From assembly GCF_001270965.1 (NCBI RefSeq), contig NZ_LGIA01000182.1:1-64000 (forward strand): a stretch of DNA of 64,000 nt, written 5' to 3'. The translations under genes and the position numbers were made by a program. The notes under the pieces were generated by a model. It was not told where the DNA came from. It was given only the letters and a program-made list of their open reading frames with translations, and did not search any database. Positions 1 through 8,614 of this stretch are shown here, piece after piece (the first letter of the stretch is position 1; every line of letters begins with the position of its first letter). The stretch comes from Sunxiuqinia dokdonensis. GTDB taxonomy: Bacteria > Bacteroidota > Bacteroidia > Bacteroidales > Prolixibacteraceae.

Positions 1-93
1 TATTTTGTGTGCCCAATAACGGGTTCAACTTCAAAGGATTACTTCGGAAAATCAAAGAAGAAGTTCTTTGGCTTAAAACTTTACTGGAAATAA
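1..93 (+). CDS. 3' end of an unidentified gene (cut by window edge)
   Basis: The first 93 bases are open in one frame and close with TAA at 91-93, giving about 30 residues that end in GLKLYWK. The composition is basic and hydrophobic and I do not recognise the family. A perfect inverted repeat begins just before the stop, which fits the 3' end of a real gene with its terminator. It could also be chance, as a 30-codon open stretch is weak evidence by itself. Confidence 0.3.
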   Translation, partial: YFVCPITGSTSKDYFGKSKKKFFGLKLYWK

Positions 94-120
94 TCATTAG
101 ACAAAAACAATTATTTCCAG
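84..120 (+). terminator. 11-bp inverted repeat after the partial gene
   Basis: CTGGAAATAAT at 84-94 is exactly complementary to ATTATTTCCAG at 110-120, with a 15-base loop. It overlaps the stop codon of the partial gene and lies before the truncated DUF6448 gene. It has no T-tract directly behind it, so it may be a weak terminator, or a scar linked to the truncation of the next gene. Confidence 0.4.
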
Positions 121-144
121 TAAATATTAGTTCATAAGGATTAA

Positions 145-630
145 CTAGTTAAAGATGCCATCCATGCTCTTGAAACGAATAATGTCAACTTAGTGTTGAA
201 GTGGATTACGGATGAACAGGAACAGAAAATCGTTCCTCTATTCAATAAGACCTACAATCTAAAAAACGGAGATAAAGAGGTTTACACCCTTGTAGAAAAA
301 CATTTTCTTGAAACCCTCGTCCGCTTGCACCGCGAAACAGAAGGTGCTTCTTACAGCGGATTAAAACCAGCCGGAACGACCAAGCAAATTATTCAGATGA
401 CTGATAAAGCTCTTGACGAAGGAAATGTAGATGACTTTTTGACGAAATTGAATAGCCACATTAATAAGGTGATTCAGGAAAAATATCAAAAAGTCTCAGA
501 ACTTAATAAAGTAAAGGATAATTCAGAAGAGCAAGGAAGAGCCTTTGTAGCAGCTTATGTTGATTATACACACACGGTTGAAGCACTTCATGACGTCATG
601 GAGCACGACGGTAATCATTCAGGGCACTAA
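145..630 (+). pseudogene. 5'-truncated DUF6448-family gene
   Basis: The reading frame gives a protein with DUF6448 hallmarks: LVLKWI, a central FLETLVRLHRETEGA and GLKPAG, and a C-terminal AAYVDYTHTVEALHD. The function of the family is unknown; members are usually small exported proteins with a signal peptide and an HCD...DGPVV start. Here family-like coding (VKDAIHALETNNVNLV) continues upstream of the first usable start (GTG at 193) back to about 145. It then meets TAA at 142-144, and no signal peptide, HCD motif or ATG is present. I read it as a gene that lost its 5' end. A cytoplasmic product from GTG 193 (145 aa) remains possible. Confidence 0.55.
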
Positions 631-738
631 GAATGAAGAGGCTTCCGACCCTACAACTGCATTAATTCGCGAATTTATCAAACTAATAATCAGCGCCGCT
701 GTTTATTAGTTCGTTACATTCTCTATACTCTTTTTATT

Positions 739-3525
739 ATGGCAAACGATATCTTTCAAATCAGAAGAGCATTAAAAATCGAGGGGAAAGATTATTCCTA
801 TTACAGTCTTCCTGAATTACAAAAGCAAGGATTTTCAATAGAGAAGCTTCCTTTTTCCATCCGAATTCTCTTAGAGAACGCCTTGCGTAATTTTGACGAT
901 TTTTCGGTAACCAAAGAAGCTATAGAAACGCTTTTAAATTGGACACCGCAAGGTTCCGATAAGGATATTCCGTTTAAGCCCGCGCGAGTTTTAATGCAGG
1001 ATTTTACCGGAGTTCCGGCTGTTGTAGATCTTGCCTCCATTCGTGCCGAAGTCGCCCGTAAAAAGAAAAATCCCGACAGCATCAATCCGCTCGTGCCGGT
1101 CGATCTGGTGATCGACCATTCGGTCCAGGTTGATTATTTTGGGGCCAACTATGCATACAAACGGAATGTAGAGGAAGAATACAAACGCAATAGAGAACGG
1201 TATCAGTTTTTAAAATGGGCACAAAAGTCGTTTGACAATTTTAGCGTTGTTCCACCGGGCATGGGCATTTGCCACCAGGTAAACCTGGAATTCCTTTCCA
1301 GGGGCGTAATCGCACGAAACGGGGAGCTGTTTCCTGACACCTTGGTTGGTACCGACAGCCACACGCCTATGGTCAACGGGATTGGCGTAGTGGCTTGGGG
1401 TGTGGGAGGTATTGAAGCCGAAGCGGCCATCCTGGGGCAACCCATTTATTTCATTATGCCCGAAGTGATTGGCTTAAAACTCACCAGCAAGCTTCCGGTG
1501 GGTTCAACGGCTACCGACCTCGTGCTGACCATCGCCGAGCTGCTCCGCAAGCACGGAGTTGTAGGAAAATTTGTTGAAGTGTTCGGCTCCGGATTGAACC
1601 ATCTTTCGGTACCTGACCGTGCAACGATTGGTAACATGTCGCCCGAATTTGGCTGTACCATCACCTATTTCCCCATCGATGATAAAACCCTGGAATACAT
1701 GCGGGCCAGCAACCGCAGCGAAGAACAGGTGAAGCTGGTGGAGACCTATTGTAAAACTAACCTGCTATGGCGGGAAGATGAAGATGCAATTAACTACTCT
1801 TCGGTACTGGAACTGGATCTATCCACCGTGGAACCTACGATTGCCGGTCCAAAACGTCCACAGGATAAAATTCTGCTGAGGAATGTAAAAGAAAAATTCA
1901 TTGACTTATTGGCCACCTCTTTTGAAAGGGAATATGTTGAACAGCAAGACCGTGAGACACAGAAATACCTTACCCGGTGGAATGCAGAAGGCGGGGATCA
2001 GCTTATCGATACAAGAATTGGTGAAAACAGCGACGCGGAAATAGAAATTCAGGAAAAAGGCGGTTTAAAAACAGTCTGGATTCATCAAGGCGATGAAAAA
2101 TTTATGCTGTCTGATGGCGCGGTGGTTATTGCGGCCATCACTTCGTGCACCAACACTTCCAATCCATTTGTAATGGTGGGTGCCGGTCTGGTAGCCCGCA
2201 AGGCTCGTGAGCGCGGGTTGGACGTAAAGCCTTGGGTTAAAACTTCGCTGGCTCCGGGGTCTAAAGTAGTAAGCGACTATCTGGAGAAAGCTGACCTGAT
2301 GACAGATTTGGAAGCTTTAAAATTTCATCTTGTAGGTTATGGCTGTACTTCTTGCATCGGCAATTCGGGTCCGCTTCCCCAGAAAATTGCCCAGGCGGTA
2401 GAGGAACATAAACTAGTTGTCTCCGCTGTGCTGTCAGGCAACCGAAACTTTGAGGCACGCATTCACCCGCAGGTAAAAATGAATTTTCTGATGTCCCCGA
2501 TGCTCGTGGTCGCCTATGCGCTTGCGGGTCGTATTGATATCGATTTGAAGAACGAGCCCATCAGTTACGATTCCAACCGGGAGCCTGTTTTCTTGAAGAA
2601 TATCTGGCCTTCGGATGATGAAATCAATGCCATCCTGAGCCAGGTACTTTCTTCCAAAGATTTTTCAAAAAATTACGGTAAAATCTTTGAAGGCAACAAA
2701 CTCTGGCGAGAGCTGGAAGTCCCGGATGGGCAGCTATATGACTGGAACAAAGACTCGACATACATCAAAGAAATTCCGATTTTCCGCAACATCTCAAAGC
2801 AACCCGAAGCGCTGACAGACATTCAAGGCGCACGTGCCCTTCTGGTATTGGACGATGGTGTAACCACCGACCATATTTCACCAGCCGGCGCTTTTAACGA
2901 AAACGCCGCCTCGGGCAAATACCTGTTAGGAAAAGGAGTGAAAAAGGAGAATTTCAACTCCTATGGTTCTCGCAGGGGAAACGATGAAGTGATGGTACGC
3001 GGCACGTTTGCAAACGTAAGAATCAAAAATACACTGGCTGACCGGGAAGGGGGATTCACCCAATACCTACCCTCCGGACAAGAAATGTCCGTTTTTGATG
3101 CTTCCGAAAAATACCGAAAAGATCATACTCCTTTACTGGTTTTAGCAGGTAAAGAATACGGCAGTGGTTCATCCCGCGATTGGGCAGCCAAAGGTACTTT
3201 TTTATTGGGCATAAAAGCAGTGCTGGCCGAAAGCTATGAACGCATTCACCGCAGCAACCTGGTCGGAATGGGCGTATTGCCCTTACAATACAAAAACGGA
3301 GAGACAACAGAAACACTGGGGCTTACAGGTCATGAAACCTTCACCATCACCGGTATCACGGAAAATATGGTTCCCCTGAAAGAAGTTCAGATTTTGGCTA
3401 AAACAGATCAGGATAAGGTGATCAAGTTTAAAGCAGTAGCACGACTTGATTCCCGGGTAGAAATTGAATATTACCGTAATGGGGGAATTCTACAATACAT
3501 GCTCCGGCAATTCCTGAAATCATAA
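739..3525 (+). CDS. acnA: Aconitate hydratase A
   Basis: A 928-residue aconitase of the AcnA/IRP type, which converts citrate to isocitrate in the TCA cycle in the cytoplasm. The three [4Fe-4S] ligands are visible: Cys470 in SCTNTSNP, and Cys536 and Cys539 in GCTSCIGNSGPL. The C-terminal swivel domain has YGSRRGNDEVM and YGSGSSRDWAAKG, which carry substrate-binding Ser/Arg residues. Length matches the family (about 890-930). The start ATG at 739 gives the usual N-terminus. An AhpD-like gene follows 15 bases later in the same direction, so the two are probably co-transcribed. The labile cluster makes the enzyme a classic NO target, notable given the nitrite/NO genes downstream, although no copy of their operator precedes it. 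Confidence 0.95.
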   Translation: MANDIFQIRRALKIEGKDYSYYSLPELQKQGFSIEKLPFSIRILLENALRNFDDFSVTKEAIETLLNWTPQGSDKDIPFKPARVLMQDFTGVPAVVDLASIRAEVARKKKNPDSINPLVPVDLVIDHSVQVDYFGANYAYKRNVEEEYKRNRERYQFLKWAQKSFDNFSVVPPGMGICHQVNLEFLSRGVIARNGELFPDTLVGTDSHTPMVNGIGVVAWGVGGIEAEAAILGQPIYFIMPEVIGLKLTSKLPVGSTATDLVLTIAELLRKHGVVGKFVEVFGSGLNHLSVPDRATIGNMSPEFGCTITYFPIDDKTLEYMRASNRSEEQVKLVETYCKTNLLWREDEDAINYSSVLELDLSTVEPTIAGPKRPQDKILLRNVKEKFIDLLATSFEREYVEQQDRETQKYLTRWNAEGGDQLIDTRIGENSDAEIEIQEKGGLKTVWIHQGDEKFMLSDGAVVIAAITSCTNTSNPFVMVGAGLVARKARERGLDVKPWVKTSLAPGSKVVSDYLEKADLMTDLEALKFHLVGYGCTSCIGNSGPLPQKIAQAVEEHKLVVSAVLSGNRNFEARIHPQVKMNFLMSPMLVVAYALAGRIDIDLKNEPISYDSNREPVFLKNIWPSDDEINAILSQVLSSKDFSKNYGKIFEGNKLWRELEVPDGQLYDWNKDSTYIKEIPIFRNISKQPEALTDIQGARALLVLDDGVTTDHISPAGAFNENAASGKYLLGKGVKKENFNSYGSRRGNDEVMVRGTFANVRIKNTLADREGGFTQYLPSGQEMSVFDASEKYRKDHTPLLVLAGKEYGSGSSRDWAAKGTFLLGIKAVLAESYERIHRSNLVGMGVLPLQYKNGETTETLGLTGHETFTITGITENMVPLKEVQILAKTDQDKVIKFKAVARLDSRVEIEYYRNGGILQYMLRQFLKS

Positions 3526-3540
3526 CTATAAAATTAGATC

Positions 3541-3867
3541 ATGAACAAAGATTTATATCCGAAGATAACTCAGGAGCTGGCTGATCAGCGAACTGATTTA
3601 GCACCCGAAATTATGACAGTCTGGAACAATTTCAGTAAAACAGTGCTTAAAGAAGGAGCGTTGCCAGAGAAAACCAAACAATTAATTGCTGTGGCTGTGG
3701 CACACGTAACACAGTGCCCGTATTGCATCCGCTCACATACCAAACAGGCCATGCGCAAAGGAGCAAGCAAAGAAGAAATCATGGAAGCAATATGGGTGGC
3801 TGCCGAAATGCGGGCAGGAGCGGCTTATGCCCACGCTTCAATTGCGATAGATGAGATGGAAAAATAA
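3541..3867 (+). CDS. AhpD-like / carboxymuconolactone decarboxylase family protein
   Basis: A 108-aa single-domain protein of the AhpD/CMD fold. The redox motif CPYCIRSH (Cys59, Cys62, His66) is complete, as in alkylhydroperoxidase AhpD-type proteins that reduce peroxides with a dithiol/lipoyl donor. The helix after it (AMRKGASKEEIMEAIWVAAEMRAGAAYAHA) is typical. It lies 15 bases after aconitase A and may protect it or share oxidative-stress expression; that link is inference. The substrate cannot be told from sequence. Confidence 0.85.
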   Translation: MNKDLYPKITQELADQRTDLAPEIMTVWNNFSKTVLKEGALPEKTKQLIAVAVAHVTQCPYCIRSHTKQAMRKGASKEEIMEAIWVAAEMRAGAAYAHASIAIDEMEK

Positions 3868-4000
3868 GGATACACAATAATAGACAGGAAATTGTTGCCC
3901 TGACCTTGGGCATTGTTGCCATTATTGGGAGAAACCGGTTAGCAATTGGATTTCCTGCAGTTTCGGGAACCTACAAACCTCAATAAAAATGCCACGTAGT

Positions 4001-4354
4001 ATGAAGAAATTTAAAATCAAACGAATTGATGATGAATCCTCCGACGATGATGGTTACCGTGTTTTGGTGGATCGGCTCTGACCCCGTGGAATTTCTAAAA
4101 AAGAAGCAAACCTCGATCGTTGAAACAAGGAGGTTGCGCCATCTCCTGAACTCCGAAAATGGTTTAAACACAAAGAGACACGCTTTTAGGAGTTTGAATG
4201 GAAGTACCAGGAAAAATTAAAGGACAAAAAGGAGGAATTGATTAAATTGAGGCAAACAGCAAAAAATGAAACGGTTAGTTTGTTATATGCTGCAAAAAGT
4301 CCTGAGACAAATCATGCTCTCGTCCTAATAAAAGTGTTGCTGAAGGAACAATGA
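4001..4354 (+). pseudogene. DUF488-family pseudogene with three stops at likely Trp codons
   Basis: Reading one frame from ATG 4001 (an in-frame ATG also lies at 3989) to TGA 4352-4354 gives a near full-length DUF488 protein: KIKRIDDESSDDDGYRVLVDRL, then PRGISKKEA, VAPSPELRKWF, LKDKKEELIKL and VSLLYAAKSPETNHALVL. The frame is broken by TGA at 4079-4081, TGA at 4121-4123 and TAG at 4187-4189, with no indel. The first stop replaces the Trp of the family's VDRLWPRG motif. The other two stand where Trp or another aromatic residue is expected. Each stop is one G-to-A change from TGG. Two other Trp codons (in RKWF and FEWKY) are intact. The stretch between 3868 and 4000 has no gene I recognise; 4355-4509 is featureless. 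Confidence 0.85.
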
Positions 4355-4509
4355 AAGGTGATTTCTGAAAGAAAGATAGCTTGTAAAAAGCACTTTTATT
4401 CTTCGCCTGCGACAAGCAAACAATTCTACCTAGCTGCTCCTCAGATTACTGGTATTTCCAGGAATCAAGATAATTCACCGATTTAACTTATCGATAAGAG
4501 TAAATGACA

Positions 4510-4559
4510 ATCCATAAAAAGACAGCCGTGTCTTTTTATGGATTTATTTTATATATTTG
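4510..4559 (+). promoter_or_regulatory. Perfect 34-bp operator dyad plus TATATTTG promoter box
   Basis: ATCCATAAAAAGACA (4510-4524) and its exact reverse complement (4529-4543) flank GCCG. The inner core TATAAAAAGA-like/N8/TCTTTTTAT recurs at 7256-7293 and 14202-14229. TATATTTG at 4552-4559 matches the Bacteroidota -7 box TAnnTTTG, and the right arm of the dyad lies where the -33 element should be. A bound factor would therefore be expected to compete with or contact RNA polymerase. It controls the membrane protein gene at 4640 and probably the acyl-CoA dehydrogenase behind it. Confidence 0.8.
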
Positions 4560-4639
4560 CACCGCTGAAGGGATTAACAATTTAAGTTATATAAATCCAA
4601 TTTCCACGAATAGAACTCGTTGAATCAAATTGCATCATT

Positions 4640-5860
4640 TTGACAGAAAACTGGAATAAAATAAGCTTGGCGTTCTTATTTGTAGTAGCAATTATCGGAA
4701 CGCTTCTTCGCTCTCCGTATGTTGCTGCGTTACCGCTCAAATATACAAACCTTGTTCACGCACATTCCCACACGGCCTTTCAGGGCTGGATATACACCAT
4801 TATGTTCCTTCTGTTAACAAGTACTTTTATCACGAAAGAACAAATATTAAAGGGACGATACTATTTGCAGTTCAAGCTAACGGTACTGATCGTTCTGGGC
4901 GTGTTAGTTTCTTTTTCCCTCCAAGGGTATGGACTTTACTCCATTATCTTTTCAACGCTTTTCCAGGTCTTGAATTATTGGTTTATTTACCGTTTCCTGA
5001 AAGACTCAGGTCAGGCTAAACCCGGTTCCGCAAATTTCATCGCTCTACGTTTTATAAAAACCGGCCTATTGCTGGGCGTATTGTCAACAATTATGCCCTT
5101 TGGCATTGGATTTCTTTCTGCAAATGGGCAAAGTGGCACTGAACTTTATCATGCCTTCGTTTATACGTTCATGCATCTGCAATACAACGGCTGGTTCCTG
5201 TTTGTAGCTTTAGGACTTTTCTATGAATTCCTCGAAAAAAACAATGTCACATTCAATTTAATTCAAGCCAATCTGTTTTACTGGTTTTTTACCGTAAGTA
5301 TAATTCCGGCCATTGCCCTTTCCTTACTGGGCATGAGTTTTTCGAAGTATTTTATACTGCCTGCATACTTTTCAGCCCTCCTGCAGATTTTGGGATTGCT
5401 TTTCTTCTTATTGTCGTTACCACGGAAAACAGCGGATGTACTGAGACACAAGGCCCCATGGCTGAGACTTTATCTGCTTGTCTTTCTCGCATCATTTCTC
5501 GTAAAAAACATCCTACAAATTCTGTCTGCTTTTCCAGCATTTCAGATCTATGCCTTTAATAACAAGCTTGTTATTCTTGCTTATTTACACTTAACGCTAA
5601 TCGGAGCCATTTCATTTTTGTTTTTAGCCCTGATGATTGAAATGAAGTGGATTGTTGCAGACATATTTGCCAGCTTTGGAAACTCCCTTCTGCTCTTGGG
5701 ATTTGTATCCACCGAGCTGATCTTGACCCTGGGCGGCTTGGGACTATATTATAGCCATCAGATTTTACTGACTGGAAGCATATCAATGACTTTGGGGATT
5801 TTACTATTGGTAATTAGCAGGAAAAACAGGACCACTCAAAATTCACACATACAACTTTAA
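4640..5860 (+). CDS. Polytopic membrane protein, heme-copper oxidase I/NnrS-like
   Basis: A 406-aa protein with about 12 hydrophobic segments. Histidines sit in or next to helices: HAHSHTAFQGW (residues about 40-50), MHLQYNGW, AYLHLTLIG and YYSHQ. The H...GW pattern resembles the heme-binding helices of cytochrome oxidase subunit I and NnrS, but I see no full six-His set with a Tyr-His pair. A true oxidase or NO reductase is therefore unproven. Start: no ATG is available in the open frame, and TTG at 4640 gives the N-terminus MTENWNK. The operator/promoter at 4510-4559 lies about 80 bases upstream. The next gene begins 1 base after its stop, so the two form an operon. Its placement in a nitrite/NO cluster suggests NO sensing, binding or transport. 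Confidence 0.65.
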   Translation: MTENWNKISLAFLFVVAIIGTLLRSPYVAALPLKYTNLVHAHSHTAFQGWIYTIMFLLLTSTFITKEQILKGRYYLQFKLTVLIVLGVLVSFSLQGYGLYSIIFSTLFQVLNYWFIYRFLKDSGQAKPGSANFIALRFIKTGLLLGVLSTIMPFGIGFLSANGQSGTELYHAFVYTFMHLQYNGWFLFVALGLFYEFLEKNNVTFNLIQANLFYWFFTVSIIPAIALSLLGMSFSKYFILPAYFSALLQILGLLFFLLSLPRKTADVLRHKAPWLRLYLLVFLASFLVKNILQILSAFPAFQIYAFNNKLVILAYLHLTLIGAISFLFLALMIEMKWIVADIFASFGNSLLLLGFVSTELILTLGGLGLYYSHQILLTGSISMTLGILLLVISRKNRTTQNSHIQL

Positions 5861-5861
5861 T

Positions 5862-7016
5862 ATGGAAAATAGAATAGAACACCCTGTACTGAAACCTTTG
5901 CATCATAATCAGAGAACGAAAGTGCGGGAATTTGCAGAACAAGTAATTAAACCGATTGCTGCAGAACTGGATTTAAAAGCGAAATTCTCAAAATCCCTTA
6001 TAAAAAAAATGGGGGAATTTGGCCTGTTAGGGATAACACTGCCCAAGGAATATGGTGGAAACGATCTTGATTTTCTATCTTATATTATTTCGATTGAAGA
6101 ATTAGCGCGCGTCGACAGCAGCCAGGCTGCGACATTGGCTGCACACAATTCACTGGGAATAGAACCGATTTATCAGTGGGGGACAACAGAACAAAAAAAT
6201 ACCTATTTGCCACGGCTTACGTCAGGCGACCATTTGTGGGCATTTGGTCTGACGGAGCCTAATGCTGGTTCTGATGCCATGGGGGTGGGAACCCATGCAG
6301 TATTTAAAAATGAGCACTGGCTTTTGAATGGTGTCAAGCAGTTTATAACCAATGCCACTTCCGAAATATCTTTAGGTGTAACCGTTTTGGCAGTTGTTGA
6401 TGAAATTAATGGTAAAAAGAAGTTCACAACTTTCCTGGTTGATCGTGCAGAAAGCCAATACAAAACCGAAGAACTCAAAAATAAATTGGTATGGCATGCG
6501 GTAGATAATGGGAAATTATATTTTGAAGACACCAAGGTTGCAGCCAAAAATATGCTGGGAAATCATGGCGAAGGCGCCAAAATCACACTCAAAACACTTG
6601 ATAGTGGGAGGTTGTCTATTGCTGCAGTTGGTTTAGGGCTTGCTCAAGGCGTTTTTGAAATGGCATCAGACTATGCCCGAAAAAGAGTTCAATTTGGTCA
6701 ACCTATTGTAAAAAATCAGGCCATTGCTTTTAAGTTGGCCGACATGGCTACAAAAATAACTCTTGCACGCAACATGCTTTACAATGTTTGCTGGCAAAAG
6801 CAAAATAATTTGACTTATACAAAGGAAGCAGCAATGATCAAGCTATATTGTTCTGAGGTCGCCAAAGAAGTAGCAGATGAAGCTGTTCAGGTACACGGTG
6901 CCTACGGCCTTTATCATGAATATGGAGTGGAACGTTTTTATCGCGATCAACGAATCTTACAAATTGGTGAAGGCACATCAGAAATATTACGATTATTGAT
7001 ATCAAAAAAGCTTTAG
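5862..7016 (+). CDS. Acyl-CoA dehydrogenase
   Basis: A 384-aa FAD-dependent acyl-CoA dehydrogenase, the length usual for short/medium-chain or butyryl-type enzymes. It has the FAD/substrate motifs WAFGLTEPNAGSDAMG and KQFITNATS, the helix with ARKRVQFGQPI, and the C-terminal RDQRILQIGEGTSEILR. The Glu of EGTSEI is at the position of the catalytic base. It oxidises an acyl-CoA to the enoyl-CoA and passes electrons to ETF. The ATG lies 1 base after the stop of the membrane-protein gene, so it is probably expressed from the operator-controlled promoter at 4510-4559. Why a fatty-acid enzyme should be under that operator is not obvious (see findings). Confidence 0.9.
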   Translation: MENRIEHPVLKPLHHNQRTKVREFAEQVIKPIAAELDLKAKFSKSLIKKMGEFGLLGITLPKEYGGNDLDFLSYIISIEELARVDSSQAATLAAHNSLGIEPIYQWGTTEQKNTYLPRLTSGDHLWAFGLTEPNAGSDAMGVGTHAVFKNEHWLLNGVKQFITNATSEISLGVTVLAVVDEINGKKKFTTFLVDRAESQYKTEELKNKLVWHAVDNGKLYFEDTKVAAKNMLGNHGEGAKITLKTLDSGRLSIAAVGLGLAQGVFEMASDYARKRVQFGQPIVKNQAIAFKLADMATKITLARNMLYNVCWQKQNNLTYTKEAAMIKLYCSEVAKEVADEAVQVHGAYGLYHEYGVERFYRDQRILQIGEGTSEILRLLISKKL

Positions 7017-7255
7017 CCAGAATAATTCAGAATTTGATCAATTTTTGGGTCGGAGGAAAACGGTATGGGCATAGAATACCCAAACAATAATCTAATTCAA
7101 CTCAAAAATTAATAGTGTCTTTAAAAGGTAGCATCAAGCTCACTGTGTGGCGTGTAGAGTCCTGATATAACACATAACTGCTCTCAGAAACGTATGCTCA
7201 AAGGGACTGCGAGCACTATAGCAAAAACAGTTTTAAAAGGTTATGCCAATTATTT
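7017..7255. other. Non-coding gap before second operator
   Basis: The 330-base interval between the acyl-CoA dehydrogenase and the DUF2249 gene holds the operator and promoter at its right end (7256-7308). The rest shows no gene, RNA or clear terminator that I can support. Confidence 0.5.
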
Positions 7256-7308
7256 AAATCTATCAAAAGACATCTATATCTTTTTATAGATTTAAATTAC
7301 TATATTTG
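7256..7308 (+). promoter_or_regulatory. Second operator copy plus TATATTTG promoter box
   Basis: AAATCTATCAAAAGA at 7256-7270 pairs with TCTTTTTATAGATTT at 7279-7293 with one mismatch and an 8-base spacer. The TATATTTG box at 7301-7308 starts 14 bases after the end of the TCTTTTTAT core, the same geometry as the other two copies. It drives the DUF2249 gene at 7347 and possibly the genes behind it. Confidence 0.8.
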
Positions 7309-7346
7309 CAGCACAACAAAGTTTCAACAATTTAAATCTTAAAATT

Positions 7347-7577
7347 ATGAAAGTATTAGATGCAACGAAAATCGAACCGAGATTTAAACACCCAACGATT
7401 TTTCAAAAATATGAAGATCTGGCTGTTGGTGAATCTTTCATTCTTCAGAACGATCACGACCCAAAGCCACTTTACTACCAGTTCACTGCTGAAAAAGGAA
7501 AAGAATTTGGATGGGAGTATCTTCAGGAGGGCCCTGATGTGTGGGAGGTAAAAATCAGTAAACTGAAAGTGGCCTAA
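7347..7577 (+). CDS. DUF2249 domain protein
   Basis: A 76-aa stand-alone DUF2249 domain. Family features are LDATKIEPRFKHPTIFQKY, LAVGESFILQNDHDPKPLYYQF and WEYLQEGPDVWEVKI. The DPKPL segment with its conserved His resembles the TusA/SirA-like fold that DUF2249 is thought to share, but the catalytic Cys of TusA is absent. DUF2249 genes frequently accompany nitrite/NO metabolism genes; the biochemical role is not established. It has its own operator-promoter 39 bases upstream of ATG 7347. Confidence 0.85.
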   Translation: MKVLDATKIEPRFKHPTIFQKYEDLAVGESFILQNDHDPKPLYYQFTAEKGKEFGWEYLQEGPDVWEVKISKLKVA

Positions 7578-7738
7578 AAAGAGGGAAATGGGATGAGCAA
7601 GCTGACCACCAATTGAAATATTAGAATTATAAAAACAATCCTAATAGGCATAGTTACTCTAAGTGAAACCAGTTTATTAATATCTGTTTTCATGCTCGTT
7701 GTTTGTGCCAGATTTTGAATTGAGGGGAAGCTGCTCTT

Positions 7739-7755
7739 CTCATTAGTTTAATGAG
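7739..7755 (+). other. Small hairpin between DUF2249 genes
   Basis: CTCATTA-GTT-TAATGAG is a perfect 7-bp stem with a 3-base loop, 43 bases before the next ATG. There is no T-tract, so it is more likely an RNA-stability or attenuator-like hairpin than a terminator. No separate TAnnTTTG box is clear here, so read-through from the promoter at 7301 is plausible. Confidence 0.35.
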
Positions 7756-7798
7756 ATAATTCAACAATCACTAAAAAAAGGTTTATACAACTGACACA

Positions 7799-8614
7799 AT
7801 GGAAATTAACAGCAAAACGAAAATATCAGCGTTGATCAAAGAAAACCCGGAAACCATTGAAGTGCTAATTTCTGTTAATCCTCATTTCAGTAAGTTGAGA
7901 AATCCGATACTTCGTGGGATATTAGCTTCGAGAACTAGCCTGGCAGACGCTGCCCGCATAGCAAAATGCGATATTGTACCACTATTTGAATCGCTTGCAA
8001 AAATTGGATTTAAACCTGAATACGAACCATCCAGACACGAAGAATCGATTAAAAGCGGTACAAATTCCAAGATTTCAGAGGCCATTCACCAGTCAAAAAT
8101 AAACGCGTTGGACGTAAGGCCAACATTGGAACGAGGAGAAGATCCGTTTAGTGAGATTATGGGAGAACTGGCAAAACTTCAGAATGGATATGTATTGGAG
8201 GTAATCAACTCGTTCGAGCCCACGCCGCTGATTAAAATTGCACACACTAAAGGCTTCGACAGTATGGTTGAAGTAAAAGGTGATGCTGTTTACACCTATT
8301 TCATGAAAACAGGCGAAGCCAAAAAAGAAGTACATTCCGATAACTTGATGTTTAAGATTTCGGTAGCCGAACATGAAATGCGCAAGGCCAATTGCAACAA
8401 GAAAATCCACGAAATTGACGTTCGTGAATTGGAAATGCCTATGCCGATGGTCACCATTTTAAGGGAGTTGGAAAAATTACCGGAAAATAGTGCACTCTAT
8501 GTTCACCATAAAAAAGTACCCCAATACCTACTTCCCGAATTGGCTGAACGGAATTTTAGAACCTGGATTGCAGAGGTGGATGATCAAAATGTAGAACTTC
8601 TTATCCACAAATAA
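7799..8614 (+). CDS. DUF1858 - DUF2249 - DUF2249 three-domain protein
   Basis: A 271-aa soluble protein. Residues about 1-70 are a DUF1858-like helical domain (TKISALIKENPETIEVLISV then NPILRGILASRTSLADAARIA). Residues about 98-170 form one DUF2249 copy (LDVRPTLERGEDPFSEIM, then LEVINSFEPTPLIKIAHTKG). Residues about 200-270 form a second copy (IDVRELEMPMPMVTILRELEKL, then LYVHHKKVPQYLLPELAE). This architecture is known next to NO-responsive genes, but its activity is undefined. The following membrane-protein gene starts directly after the stop (8612-8614, then ATG 8615), indicating tight operon structure and likely joint function. Confidence 0.8.
   Translation: MEINSKTKISALIKENPETIEVLISVNPHFSKLRNPILRGILASRTSLADAARIAKCDIVPLFESLAKIGFKPEYEPSRHEESIKSGTNSKISEAIHQSKINALDVRPTLERGEDPFSEIMGELAKLQNGYVLEVINSFEPTPLIKIAHTKGFDSMVEVKGDAVYTYFMKTGEAKKEVHSDNLMFKISVAEHEMRKANCNKKIHEIDVRELEMPMPMVTILRELEKLPENSALYVHHKKVPQYLLPELAERNFRTWIAEVDDQNVELLIHK

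Noticed and set aside
729-737. TCTTTTTAT half-site before acnA
   Set aside because: It equals one arm of the operator, but no left arm lies at the 8-base spacing and no TAnnTTTG box follows, so it is most likely chance.
4001-4354. UGA recoded as Trp in the DUF488 gene
   Set aside because: Other genes use TGG for Trp and end normally at TGA (for example the thioesterase at 15031), and one stop in this gene is TAG. A pseudogene is simpler.
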